A DNA stretch of 49,518 nt from Bacteroidales bacterium UBA2295 (GTDB lineage Bacteria; Bacteroidota; Bacteroidia; Bacteroidales; Tenuifilaceae). Below, piece after piece: positions 1 through 7,285 of the stretch. Each line of letters begins with the position of its first letter. Within the stretch, counting starts at the first letter, position 1. Location: positions 1 to 49,518 of the forward strand of contig DDWD01000064.1 of assembly GCA_002345825.1 (NCBI GenBank), given 5' to 3'. The translations under genes and the position numbers were made by a program. The notes below the pieces were generated by a model. That model searched no databases. It worked only from the letters and a program-made list of their open reading frames with translations, and had not been told where the DNA came from.

Positions 1-2
1 TA

Positions 3-620
3 ATTGGTGTGGTTGCCTCTGGTGCCGTAATGTTCTTCATCCTTACCATCCTTAACGATGGTGATATTGCCCGTGGTAATATTGAGGGGTATGTTGGTGG
101 ATTTGGTAGCCAGGAACTCCCTGCACCACAGGCTAGCCTCATGGCCATTCTGGCTCGCGGTATAGTGGGCGGCGAAATGGCATGGCCTCTAATTATCGTG
201 GGTATCTTCATGGGCGTTGGTTTTATTCTGATGCAAGTGAAGAGCCCTATGCTTGTTAGCGTGGGTATGTACCTTCCGTTAACCACTACCTTTGCAATTT
301 TTGTGGGCGGTATCATCAAGGGAATTATGGATATGATGTCGAACAAGCGCAAGCTAAACGAAGCGCAAAAGCAACGCACAGAGAATGTTGGGGTGCTTTT
401 GGCATCTGGACTAATTGCCGGAGAGGCGCTGATGGGGCTGGTGGTGGCTATGTTTGCCGTGGGGGGCATATTCCTCTTCGAGGTATTCTCATTCTTCCAA
501 AACCCCGGTTTCCTTATCGGATTCGTGGTGATTATTATTGTGGCCCTTATACTTATCATGGTGCCATTACGTAATGCCGGTAACCCTGACGAACCCGCTC
601 CACCAAGCGTTGGACACTAA
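3..620 (+). CDS. OPT family oligopeptide transporter, C-terminal part (5' end outside window)
   Basis: This is the last ~205 residues of a polytopic inner-membrane transporter; the reading frame is open to the left edge, so the true start lies outside the window. The stretch has several long hydrophobic segments (near residues 1-15, 55-75, 80-105, 135-160, 165-190) and a GEMAWPLIIVGI...KSPMLVSVGMYLP block that I recognise as typical of the OPT (oligopeptide/metal-chelate) family. Members move small peptides or metal chelates with protons; the substrate cannot be told from this piece. The tail NPDEPAPPSVGH is hydrophilic. A PqqD-like gene follows 78 bp downstream on the same strand. Confidence 0.85.
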   Translation: MGVVASGAVMFFILTILNDGDIARGNIEGYVGGFGSQELPAPQASLMAILARGIVGGEMAWPLIIVGIFMGVGFILMQVKSPMLVSVGMYLPLTTTFAIFVGGIIKGIMDMMSNKRKLNEAQKQRTENVGVLLASGLIAGEALMGLVVAMFAVGGIFLFEVFSFFQNPGFLIGFVVIIIVALILIMVPLRNAGNPDEPAPPSVGH

Positions 621-698
621 ACTAGAGAACATTTATAGTGGTAAAGCCGATTAAACCTCATCGGCTTTACTTTCTTACTAATACCAACACGAATAGAT

Positions 699-1076
699 AT
701 GGCAAGTTTTTTCATGAGGAGAAAGATTCTGAAGAATACAAGTGCGCTAGACCTAATCCCCATTCGTATTCACGACCAGAAGGTTGACGATAACGGGATA
801 GTTACCATACTCATTCCCAAGTTTAAGAACGAGAAGTTTGCACGCTTTTTTATCCCAGCACGAAAGTCCATTTACATCTCTATTCATCTCGATGAGCTGG
901 GCTCAGCAGTTTGGATGGCCATTGATGGTAAGCGAAGCGTAGGGGAGATTTGCACTGATTTGACAGAGCGTCTTGGCGAGAAAATTTATCCTGCCGAGGA
1001 GAGGATGGTGAAATTTATGACGGGTTTATATCACAACAAGCACATCACATTTAAGCAGCTTGTGGAGGCCGAATAG
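699..1076 (+). CDS. PqqD family protein (orphan)
   Basis: A 125-residue soluble protein. Residues ~35-120 match the PqqD-like winged-helix fold (PF05402): ARKSIYISIHLDELGSAVW, then DGKRSVGEICTDL and a C-terminal helix-rich part. PqqD-like domains are peptide-recognition (RRE) modules that deliver precursor peptides to modifying enzymes, usually radical SAM proteins. No radical SAM or precursor-peptide gene is visible next to it; its only same-strand neighbour is the OPT transporter, and a strong bidirectional hairpin closes it at 1092-1132. The N-terminal ~30 residues (FFMRRKILKNTSALDLIPIR) are basic. The family call is fairly sure, the role unknown. Confidence 0.75.
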   Translation: MASFFMRRKILKNTSALDLIPIRIHDQKVDDNGIVTILIPKFKNEKFARFFIPARKSIYISIHLDELGSAVWMAIDGKRSVGEICTDLTERLGEKIYPAEERMVKFMTGLYHNKHITFKQLVEAE

Positions 1077-1091
1077 GATAACAAGTTGATA

Positions 1092-1132
1092 TAAAAGCGA
1101 AAGCGGGGTTTTAGACCCCGCTTTCGCTTTTA
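1092..1132. terminator. Bidirectional rho-independent terminator
   Basis: A perfect 17-bp stem (1092-1108 with 1116-1132) and a 7-nt loop, G/C-rich at the loop end and A/T-rich at the base. It lies between two convergent genes (the PqqD-like gene ending at 1076 and the minus-strand gene ending at 1147), so it can serve both. Confidence 0.85.
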
Positions 1133-1146
1133 ACAGATGAGGCGAA

Positions 1147-1797
1147 TTACGGGAAGAATGGATTCATCCGATTGTGATAAGGATTTCCAAAAGGCGATAC
1201 TCCCCATGATGGGCCGTTGTTCACCCCAAACGATGCGCCAATTCTAACCCTTTCGGATATTTTATAGTCCATCCCAAACGATAGCTGCTGGTAATCGGCC
1301 TGCGCTACCCCAGATTGGAACGGCGATATGTACAGCTGATTTTTGCCAAAAGCACCCATCCCGTAAATGCTTAGCTTCTCGTTAATTTGGTAATGCCCGT
1401 AGGCAAAGGCCTCGGTAGGGTTTCCTGACATCTGCTGCTCACCCATTTGGCCTAGCTCAGAGCTGAGAAAGGGCATACTACCCATGCTGGTTTGGGTAAA
1501 CCTTCCACCAACCACAACTTGAAGCCTATCGGTGGCCATGAACGATACGGTAGGGCTAATAAATGTTGATGAAAGCCCTCCACCAAAGGTTGAGTAGCTA
1601 GTCCCCAGCTCAACGGAGTAGGTAGGCTTGCTCGATGAGGCTAATCGCCAAGGGTCGAATTGGGTAGAATCATCCGAGGCCTTACTAAAGTAGGCTGGGT
1701 GGTATAGCTTATGCAAATCCCTTGTGAGCTGGGCATTGCTAGTGTAGCCCAGCAAGACAAAAACCAGGAGGAATGAATGTCTCCAAAAGATTTTCAT
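1147..1797 (-). CDS. Hypothetical exported beta-rich protein
   Basis: A 216-residue protein with a clear Sec signal peptide (MKIFWRHSFLLVFVLLGYTSNAQ, cleavage probably after SNA). The mature part alternates polar and aromatic/hydrophobic residues with many glycines (YSVELGTSYSTFGGG, LQVVVGGRFTQ, YGHYQINEKLSIYGMGAFG, VRIGASFGVNNG), which looks like antiparallel strands of a small outer-membrane barrel or a periplasmic beta-sheet protein. It is Met- and Gln-rich around residues 105-125 and ends HNRMNPFFP rather than in a classical barrel signature. I do not recognise the family. It stands alone, divergent from the parA gene. Confidence 0.7.
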   Translation of the reverse strand: MKIFWRHSFLLVFVLLGYTSNAQLTRDLHKLYHPAYFSKASDDSTQFDPWRLASSSKPTYSVELGTSYSTFGGGLSSTFISPTVSFMATDRLQVVVGGRFTQTSMGSMPFLSSELGQMGEQQMSGNPTEAFAYGHYQINEKLSIYGMGAFGKNQLYISPFQSGVAQADYQQLSFGMDYKISERVRIGASFGVNNGPSWGVSPFGNPYHNRMNPFFP

Positions 1798-2004
1798 AGT
1801 TATAAAGTTTAATGGTTGCCTAGTACTTAAACCAAAAACACCTCGTAAAGTTATATCAAAAGCGCTAAATATTTATGAAAATATTGTTAAAAAGGGTCAT
1901 AATACGCAATAAACAGTGTTTAAAACCATACAGAATATGGCAATGAAGTAAAATTTCATATATTAGTGCTTTAAATCGATGTTTCTCATTTCATTCCATA
2001 AATT

Positions 2005-2763
2005 ATGGCAAACGTAATCAGCATAATTAATAATAAGGGAGGCACAGGCAAAACCACAACGGTGCTAAATCTTGGTGCAGCATTGGCCAAGAAAAGGAAA
2101 AGGGTTTTGCTTGTTGATCTTGATAGCCAGTGTAATTTAACATCGGCCTTTGGTGCAGATACCCCCGAAATAGGCGTAGGTGATTTACTTGTTGGCAATA
2201 CATCGTTGAGCGATGTGCTAATTAAAAATGGAAAGCTTAGCCTAATCCCATCGAGCGAGAAATTACTCGATTTTGAATTCCAACTTAACAACGAGCCTGG
2301 GCGAGAATATATGCTCCGCGAGCAGCTTGACAAGGTGGATAAAGACTTCGACTTTATTCTAATCGATTGTCCGCCAAGTCTGGGAACTCTATCCATCAAT
2401 TCAATGGTGGCGGCCAACCATTTTATTGTTCCCATGCAGGCCGAGAACTTTGCTTTTATTGGGTTAGATAGGATTATGCTTATATCCGAGAAGGTGAAAA
2501 AGCGAATGAATCCTAATCTGGATCTAGCTGGAATTCTATTTGTGAAGCTCGACCCCCGAACTAAGTTTAGCCAGGCGGTGATTCAAAGCCTATCCGATAA
2601 CCAAAACTTTAAGGGGAAACTTTTCAATACCTACATTCGGCAGGATATTTCCCTCATGGAGTCGGGTGCTTTTAAGCAATCGGTATACGACTATGCACCC
2701 AAAAGTAGAGGAGCCGATGATTATAACGATTTGGCAAAAGAAATTTTGAAAATCTATGGCTAA
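2005..2763 (+). CDS. ParA/Soj-type partition ATPase
   Basis: A 252-residue deviant Walker ATPase of the ParA/MinD superfamily. Visible motifs: KGGTGKTT at residues 11-18 (deviant Walker A with the signature lysine), LLVDLDSQ near residue 36 (Walker A'), and FILIDCPPSLG near residue 118 (Walker B/switch II). There is no N-terminal helix-turn-helix, as in chromosomal Soj and small type Ib plasmid ParA. ParA proteins bind DNA non-specifically as ATP dimers and position cargo through a ParB-like partner. The next gene overlaps it by 8 bp and encodes a small protein with a ribbon-helix-helix-like core, so the pair looks like a self-contained partition cassette. Confidence 0.9.
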   Translation: MANVISIINNKGGTGKTTTVLNLGAALAKKRKRVLLVDLDSQCNLTSAFGADTPEIGVGDLLVGNTSLSDVLIKNGKLSLIPSSEKLLDFEFQLNNEPGREYMLREQLDKVDKDFDFILIDCPPSLGTLSINSMVAANHFIVPMQAENFAFIGLDRIMLISEKVKKRMNPNLDLAGILFVKLDPRTKFSQAVIQSLSDNQNFKGKLFNTYIRQDISLMESGAFKQSVYDYAPKSRGADDYNDLAKEILKIYG

Positions 2764-3046
2764 AAAGAGCAAACATACCATCAACGATATTCAAAAGGCT
2801 TTGATGTCGAATACTAGATATATTAAGGAGGAGGAAGTTGAAAAGCAGTCTCCGCTAACTAATATTATCGAAAAAAAGACAGAGCTTCAGGTGAATATCG
2901 ATCCGCTGATTATGAAGCAGATTAAAATACTTGCTCCATACCTTGGCGAAACTCCCGATGAGCTTATCAACAAGGCTCTAAGCCATTTTTTGAGGCTAAA
3001 ATCGTTGCAGCTCGATCAGGCAATCAGCAAGCTAACAGAGGAGTAA
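2756..3046 (+). CDS. Small ParA partner, ribbon-helix-helix-like DNA-binding protein
   Basis: A 96-residue protein whose ATG lies inside the end of parA (8-bp overlap), suggesting coupled translation. Residues ~1-40 are charged and probably disordered (MAKKSKHTINDIQKALMSN). Residues ~43-85 have the pattern of a ribbon-helix-helix fold: a short strand (LQVNID), a helix (PLIMKQIKILAPYLG), then ETPDELINKALSHFLRLKSL. This is the layout of ParG-type centromere-binding partners of type Ib ParA, with a flexible tail that stimulates the ATPase. The fold is inferred by eye, so the exact family is uncertain, but the genetic arrangement supports the role. Confidence 0.65.
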   Translation: MAKKSKHTINDIQKALMSNTRYIKEEEVEKQSPLTNIIEKKTELQVNIDPLIMKQIKILAPYLGETPDELINKALSHFLRLKSLQLDQAISKLTEE

Positions 3047-3306
3047 GGGTAAATAATCTACCATCTCGCGGTTAAAATGGAAATATATACGTTCTAAATG
3101 TTGATATGTCCTGATAGATTGGATGGCTCAAAATGTAATATCATAATCAGTTAAATTAGGTATTTAGGCAATAATTAATTGGTTTTTTTGTCAAATTCTT
3201 CCACCGAATAAGTGAAGGGTATTTTGTATTTGTTATCAGGGCTGGCGTATTCGAGAAATAAGTAACCTAAATGTCAAAACTATTCTAATATAACCTCCTG
3301 ATTCAA

Positions 3307-3451
3307 TGTCCCGCTAGGGACAGAATATTGGTAGCACTTGAAATGACCTTACATTTTACCGTGCCGTTAGGTACGGAATATTCTGTACCTAACGGCACAG
3401 ATTCATTCGTTTTACATTATTTTTTACCAATAGATTGTCTCTCACGGGACA
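3307..3451. repeat. REP-like inverted pair with central perfect palindrome
   Basis: The left unit (3307-3334, tgtcccgctagggaca then gaatattggtag) reappears inverted and diverged at 3425-3451 (taccaata ... gggaca). Between them is a near-perfect palindrome at 3361-3398 with 14-bp arms (gtgccgttaggtac / gtacctaacggcac) around a 10-nt centre containing the same gaatatt core. The arrangement resembles palindromic intergenic repeats common in Bacteroidota genomes. The 463-bp gap 3047-3510 holds this element and no convincing gene. Confidence 0.7.
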
Positions 3452-3510
3452 GGTCTACAAATACCTTAACCCTAGTTAGTTATGATTTTAGTTGTTTTCA
3501 ATCAATTATC

Positions 3511-5406
3511 CTATTCACAACCAGAACTTAGCAAATCTTGGGCAGAACCATTGATATTTACACTTGGCTGTAAACCTAAAAGTTCCTCCTCCGTTATCAT
3601 AGAGCGCTGAAGCATTGTGGATCCTATAAAGTTGTAGTAGTCTTGCATATACTCTTTTAAGTTCTGATCGCAATCGAAGTAGCTCATAAACCGAGCGGGT
3701 TGTGGTATAATACCAGCTAGAAAAATCGCCTCATTCAGCTCAATGTCAATTGGTTCCTTGTTGAAATAATACCTAGCGGCTTCATCTATTCCATTAATAT
3801 TTGGGCCCCAGTCAATAATATTCAAGTAGATTTCAAGTATTCGCTTCTTGCTAACCAATTTTTGGGTTTCGATAATCCACACTACAATAGCCTCCTCGGC
3901 TTTTCTTACAAGGTTTTTTTGTCGATTAAGGTAAAGGTTTTTAACCAGCTGCATGGTTATAGTACTTCCTCCTCGGGCAAGTCTTCTATCCTTTATATTG
4001 CGCGCTAGCGCAACGCTGAACCCTTCGGCATCGAACCCCTTGTGGTAATAAAAACCCCCATCCTCCGATATGATCACGGCATCGATAAGGTAAGGTGATA
4101 TTTGATGTAATGACCTGAATTGATGACTACTAGAATCGATGTGTATTGCCTTGTTGATGCTATCGTTTAGCTTGATGTAATGAGTAAAGTTGTGATTTAG
4201 CCTAGCAAAATCGACATTACCTGGATTAATCAGCTGGAAAGAAATGGGTTCTAGCTTGGCTATAAAATGTAGGCTGTCGGGCTGGTTAAAATCGATATCA
4301 AAATTTAGATGAAAATTCACATCGCCTGCAACTTTAATTTTTTCGGTGGTTTCGAATAATCCATTTGGAATGGATTCAAAAATATTCCTTGCCGGAAAAG
4401 CTCCGGTATTTATGCTTAATGAGTATTCTGGTTTACTTAGTGCTGGAACGGAAAGCATAAATGGGAATTTAAGCAAGTTAACGGAAAAGTAGGAGGGGGC
4501 TATTATGCTTGCCGAATCTGATGATAGCTGGCTAGATATCAAAAAACTTGTTGAATCGACATGAATAGTAGTATCGGCTAACTTTTTATGCCTAGCATTT
4601 ACGCCATATAAAGTCGATTGTAAGGTTAGGTCGATGCTGCTGGCGGAGCGGTTATTTCCGTTTACGGCAAAGCGCAACGAGTCAAATCCAAGGTGCAACC
4701 CAAGTTTTGAGTCAATTAACGGTAATTTGAAATGTCGCTCGGGTGTGATGCTGTAACTAAGAACATTGAACTTTTCTTCCTTTTCGCCAATTACCTCTAT
4801 ACTACTGACGGAAACGCCATTCGTTACACAAAATGTAGCATTAAGGTTTCCGCTGTGTATAAGTAATTGTGGTGTTGTAATTCTAATGCTATCGATGGGT
4901 TGCGAATAGACTACCCCAAGATTATTAATGGTGTAGTCGGTTTCAACTAGAAGCTTGTAGGCGGTTCTGCTGTACTTGGCTAGCAGGGAAATGCCCGAAT
5001 TAATTAGGGTTGAATTCTCTTTTGATTCTGTGCTATCGGTTCTGTTAACTATTTGTGAATCAACTTGCAATTCTTTGCAATGCTTTAACAGAACCGAATC
5101 GGCAGCAACAGCTTTGGGAATAATGTTTAACCGGAGGAGACGGCCGATAGACATATCAATATTGATGGTTGAGACATGCAACGAGATTTTACTCGAAGGT
5201 TTTACGATTTCAATATCACTCATACTGATATGAGTAAAACCTTTTAACCTAGCCTCGGTATAGCTGATTGAAAGACCTAATTTTTGTTCGGTGTGTTGAA
5301 CCTTTTTGGCCAGAACATATCTAAAAAACGTCGATTTGATAGATAGGGCAATAGTGGCAAGCGTAACAAGTACGGCAATTGATATAAGCAGAATCTTCTT
5401 ATTCAT
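3511..5406 (-). CDS. GT51 peptidoglycan glycosyltransferase with long N-terminal extension
   Basis: A 631-residue protein. Residues 5-25 form a membrane anchor (ILLISIAVLVTLATIALSI). Residues ~30-400 are a beta-rich extracytoplasmic region that looks like AsmA/DUF-type lipid-handling repeats (DIEIVKPSSKISLHVSTINIDMS). The C-terminal ~200 residues are a GT51 transglycosylase: ISEDGGFYYHKGFD (catalytic Glu, near residue 447), RGGSTITMQLVKNLYL and KKRILEIYLNIIDWGPNINGID. No penicillin-binding transpeptidase domain follows, so it is monofunctional: it polymerises lipid II glycan strands on the outer face of the inner membrane. A -7 box (TACCTTTG) lies 20 bp upstream of the ATG. The AsmA-like label for the N-terminal part is tentative. 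Confidence 0.85.
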   Translation of the reverse strand: MNKKILLISIAVLVTLATIALSIKSTFFRYVLAKKVQHTEQKLGLSISYTEARLKGFTHISMSDIEIVKPSSKISLHVSTINIDMSIGRLLRLNIIPKAVAADSVLLKHCKELQVDSQIVNRTDSTESKENSTLINSGISLLAKYSRTAYKLLVETDYTINNLGVVYSQPIDSIRITTPQLLIHSGNLNATFCVTNGVSVSSIEVIGEKEEKFNVLSYSITPERHFKLPLIDSKLGLHLGFDSLRFAVNGNNRSASSIDLTLQSTLYGVNARHKKLADTTIHVDSTSFLISSQLSSDSASIIAPSYFSVNLLKFPFMLSVPALSKPEYSLSINTGAFPARNIFESIPNGLFETTEKIKVAGDVNFHLNFDIDFNQPDSLHFIAKLEPISFQLINPGNVDFARLNHNFTHYIKLNDSINKAIHIDSSSHQFRSLHQISPYLIDAVIISEDGGFYYHKGFDAEGFSVALARNIKDRRLARGGSTITMQLVKNLYLNRQKNLVRKAEEAIVVWIIETQKLVSKKRILEIYLNIIDWGPNINGIDEAARYYFNKEPIDIELNEAIFLAGIIPQPARFMSYFDCDQNLKEYMQDYYNFIGSTMLQRSMITEEELLGLQPSVNINGSAQDLLSSGCE

Positions 5407-5426
5407 TCAAAATTTGATGTTTAGCG

Positions 5427-5434
5427 CAAAGGTA
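5427..5434 (-). promoter_or_regulatory. Bacteroidota -7 box for the GT51 gene
   Basis: Read on the minus strand the box is TACCTTTG, a full match to TAnnTTTG, about 20 bp upstream of the ATG at 5406. An ATTG further upstream is a weak -33 candidate with short spacing. Confidence 0.5.
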
Positions 5435-5477
5435 CTTCAGATAATTTACAATAGGTTATAATCTTATTCCAAAATAT

Positions 5478-5507
5478 TTTGGCATAATGTAATTACTGTT
5501 ATATTTT
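5478..5507 (+). promoter_or_regulatory. Bacteroidota-type promoter for the AGCS symporter
   Basis: TTTG at 5478-5481 and TATATTTT at 5500-5507 (one mismatch to TAnnTTTG), separated by 18 nt; this matches the -33/-7 promoter layout of the phylum. The start codon is at 5554, giving a leader of ~40 nt. Confidence 0.6.
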
Positions 5508-5553
5508 TAGCACCCACTAGAACTTAAATCATAAATAATAACCCTAAAAAATT

Positions 5554-6960
5554 ATGAACCCAATCCTCGAATCAATCAACAACGTAATATCGCTGTATAA
5601 CGAGTATGTTGGAGGTTATCTTATTCTCATTCTGCTTGTACCAACAGGTATTTACTTTACCATTAAGTATCGGTTTTTACAGGTATCGCATTTTAAGCAT
5701 GCTTTACGGCTAGTTGCTGGCAAGTATCATGACAAGGAAGAGACTGGCGATGTGAGCCACTTTAAGGCGCTTACAACGGCCTTGTCGGGTACTGTGGGCA
5801 CTGGCAACATTGTGGGCGTTTCGCTTGCCATATACCTTGGTGGTCCTGGTGCCATTTTTTGGATTTGGGTAACCGGTTTTTTTGGTATGATGCTGAAAAT
5901 GGTGGAGTGTACTCTTGCCCAAATCTACAGAAAAGTGAACGACGATGGTTCAATTTCGGGTGGCCCAATGTATTACATAGAGCTTGGCCTTAAAGATAAG
6001 CTGGGACGATTTGCCAAGCCCTTGGCGCTAATCTTTGCCGGTGCTGCAGCACTTTGCACGCTGGGTACGGGCAATATGGCACAGGCCAACTCAATTTCCG
6101 ATGTGCTAAATACAAGTTACAACGTCCCCGTTTTGATCACAGGCATTGCTCTGGCTTCGCTTGTGCTGCTTATTATTGTTGGAGGATTAAAGCGTATTGC
6201 CAACGTAACATCAACCTTAGTTCCCTTTATGGCTGCGTTGTACTTCTTATCTGCAATTATTGTTCTTGCAGTACACTGGCGCGATATTCCCGGTGCATTT
6301 GGACTGATTATTAGCGATGCTTTTACTGGAACTGCAGCCACCGGCGGATTTGTGGGTTCAACATTTATTATGACCTTGGTTTGGGGTGTTAGGCGAGGCC
6401 TTTTCTCAAACGAAGCTGGACAGGGATCGGCACCCATGGCGCATGCTGCAGCCAAAACACAGCACCCAATGCGCGAAGGCTTTGTAGCTTCGCTTGAGCC
6501 GCTGGTTGATACTATAATTATTTGTACCCTTACTGCTTTGGTTGTAGTAATTACTGGCGCTTGGAAGTCGGATATTCAGGGCGTGGGTATGACCATTGAG
6601 GGCTTTCAGGAGGGAATGGGGCGTGTTGGTCTTGGTGGCCTGGCAACGCACGTGGTAACCATTGGCCTACTGCTATTCGCTTTCTCAACCATTATTAGCT
6701 GGTCGTACTACGGTAGCCGTGCAGTTCAGTATATGTTTAGCGATAAGGCCATTAAGCCATTCTACTTTGTGTTTGCGCTGTTTACCTTTTTTGGCGCAAT
6801 TTGGGGTATTGATATTGTGTGGAATTTTGTTGATATGGTAATCACATTCATGACTATTCCTAACCTTATAGCGCTTCTTTTGTTAGCACCTGTTATGACC
6901 AAAGAAGTGAAGCGGTACAAGGAGGTTTTGAAACAGGAAAAACTGATGGCTGGGAAGTAG
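5554..6960 (+). CDS. Sodium:alanine/glycine symporter (AGCS family)
   Basis: A 468-residue polytopic inner-membrane protein. The motif stretch around residues 65-115 (GDVSHFKALTTALSGTVGTGNI, then GPGAIFWIWVTGFFGMMLKM) and the GLFSNEAGQGSAPMAHAAA block near residues 285-305 are diagnostic of the alanine or glycine:cation symporter family (AlsT/AgcS). It imports small neutral amino acids with Na+. About ten or eleven hydrophobic segments are visible, and the length is normal for the family. It is a single-gene unit: promoter at 5478-5507 and a strong terminator at 6985-7016. The start ATG gives the usual short N-terminal periplasmic segment. Confidence 0.93.
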   Translation: MNPILESINNVISLYNEYVGGYLILILLVPTGIYFTIKYRFLQVSHFKHALRLVAGKYHDKEETGDVSHFKALTTALSGTVGTGNIVGVSLAIYLGGPGAIFWIWVTGFFGMMLKMVECTLAQIYRKVNDDGSISGGPMYYIELGLKDKLGRFAKPLALIFAGAAALCTLGTGNMAQANSISDVLNTSYNVPVLITGIALASLVLLIIVGGLKRIANVTSTLVPFMAALYFLSAIIVLAVHWRDIPGAFGLIISDAFTGTAATGGFVGSTFIMTLVWGVRRGLFSNEAGQGSAPMAHAAAKTQHPMREGFVASLEPLVDTIIICTLTALVVVITGAWKSDIQGVGMTIEGFQEGMGRVGLGGLATHVVTIGLLLFAFSTIISWSYYGSRAVQYMFSDKAIKPFYFVFALFTFFGAIWGIDIVWNFVDMVITFMTIPNLIALLLLAPVMTKEVKRYKEVLKQEKLMAGK

Positions 6961-6984
6961 TAAAAATTCTCCCTTGAGTGCATA

Positions 6985-7023
6985 ACTAAGCCCCGCTTTG
7001 TAAGGCGGGGCTTAGTGTTTTTT
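6985..7023 (+). terminator. Rho-independent terminator of the AGCS symporter gene
   Basis: A 12-bp perfect stem (6985-6996 with 7005-7016, actaagccccgc / gcggggcttagt), then a T-rich tract from 7018. It lies 25 bp after the stop codon. Confidence 0.88.
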
Positions 7024-7050
7024 ATATTGATGGTTAAATCTAATCTAATT

Positions 7051-7282
7051 ATGTGAGTTTGATGTAACGCGTTGATATAAGACTCCACAAAATAAGGTAA
7101 TAAGGTTGGATATCTTTGGCTTCGCTTCGTTTTACTAAGGTTTTTAAAAAATCAAAATAAGGTTTTTGAACTACAAGAAACCTTATTATATACTCAAATA
7201 ACCTTAGTAATAAAAACAATAATCAACCTTATTCGCTTATTTTTAAAGGAGATACAGATTGTTCCTTATGTCGAACTCACGT
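7051..7282. mobile_element. MITE-like element, copy 1
   Basis: A 232-bp non-coding element, clearly homologous over its full length and in the same orientation to 48259-48495. The right end is gtcgaactcacgt and the left end atgtgagtttgat, a decayed version of the 13-bp terminal inverted repeat that is perfect in the other copy. Flanking 5-mers are taatt (7046-7050) and taact (7283-7287), a possible target duplication with one change. Inside are AATAAGGT-type motifs on the left half and their reverse complement AACCTTATT on the right half, so it can fold back. The right flank abuts the stop codon (7286-7288) of the aminopeptidase gene. Confidence 0.8.
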
Positions 7283-7285
7283 TAA

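Noticed and set aside
3361..3398. Perfect palindrome after the ParA cassette as a centromere (parS)
   Set aside because: Its gaatatt core is part of a REP-like inverted pair of a type seen as a dispersed repeat; there is no iterated site array as expected for an RHH partner.
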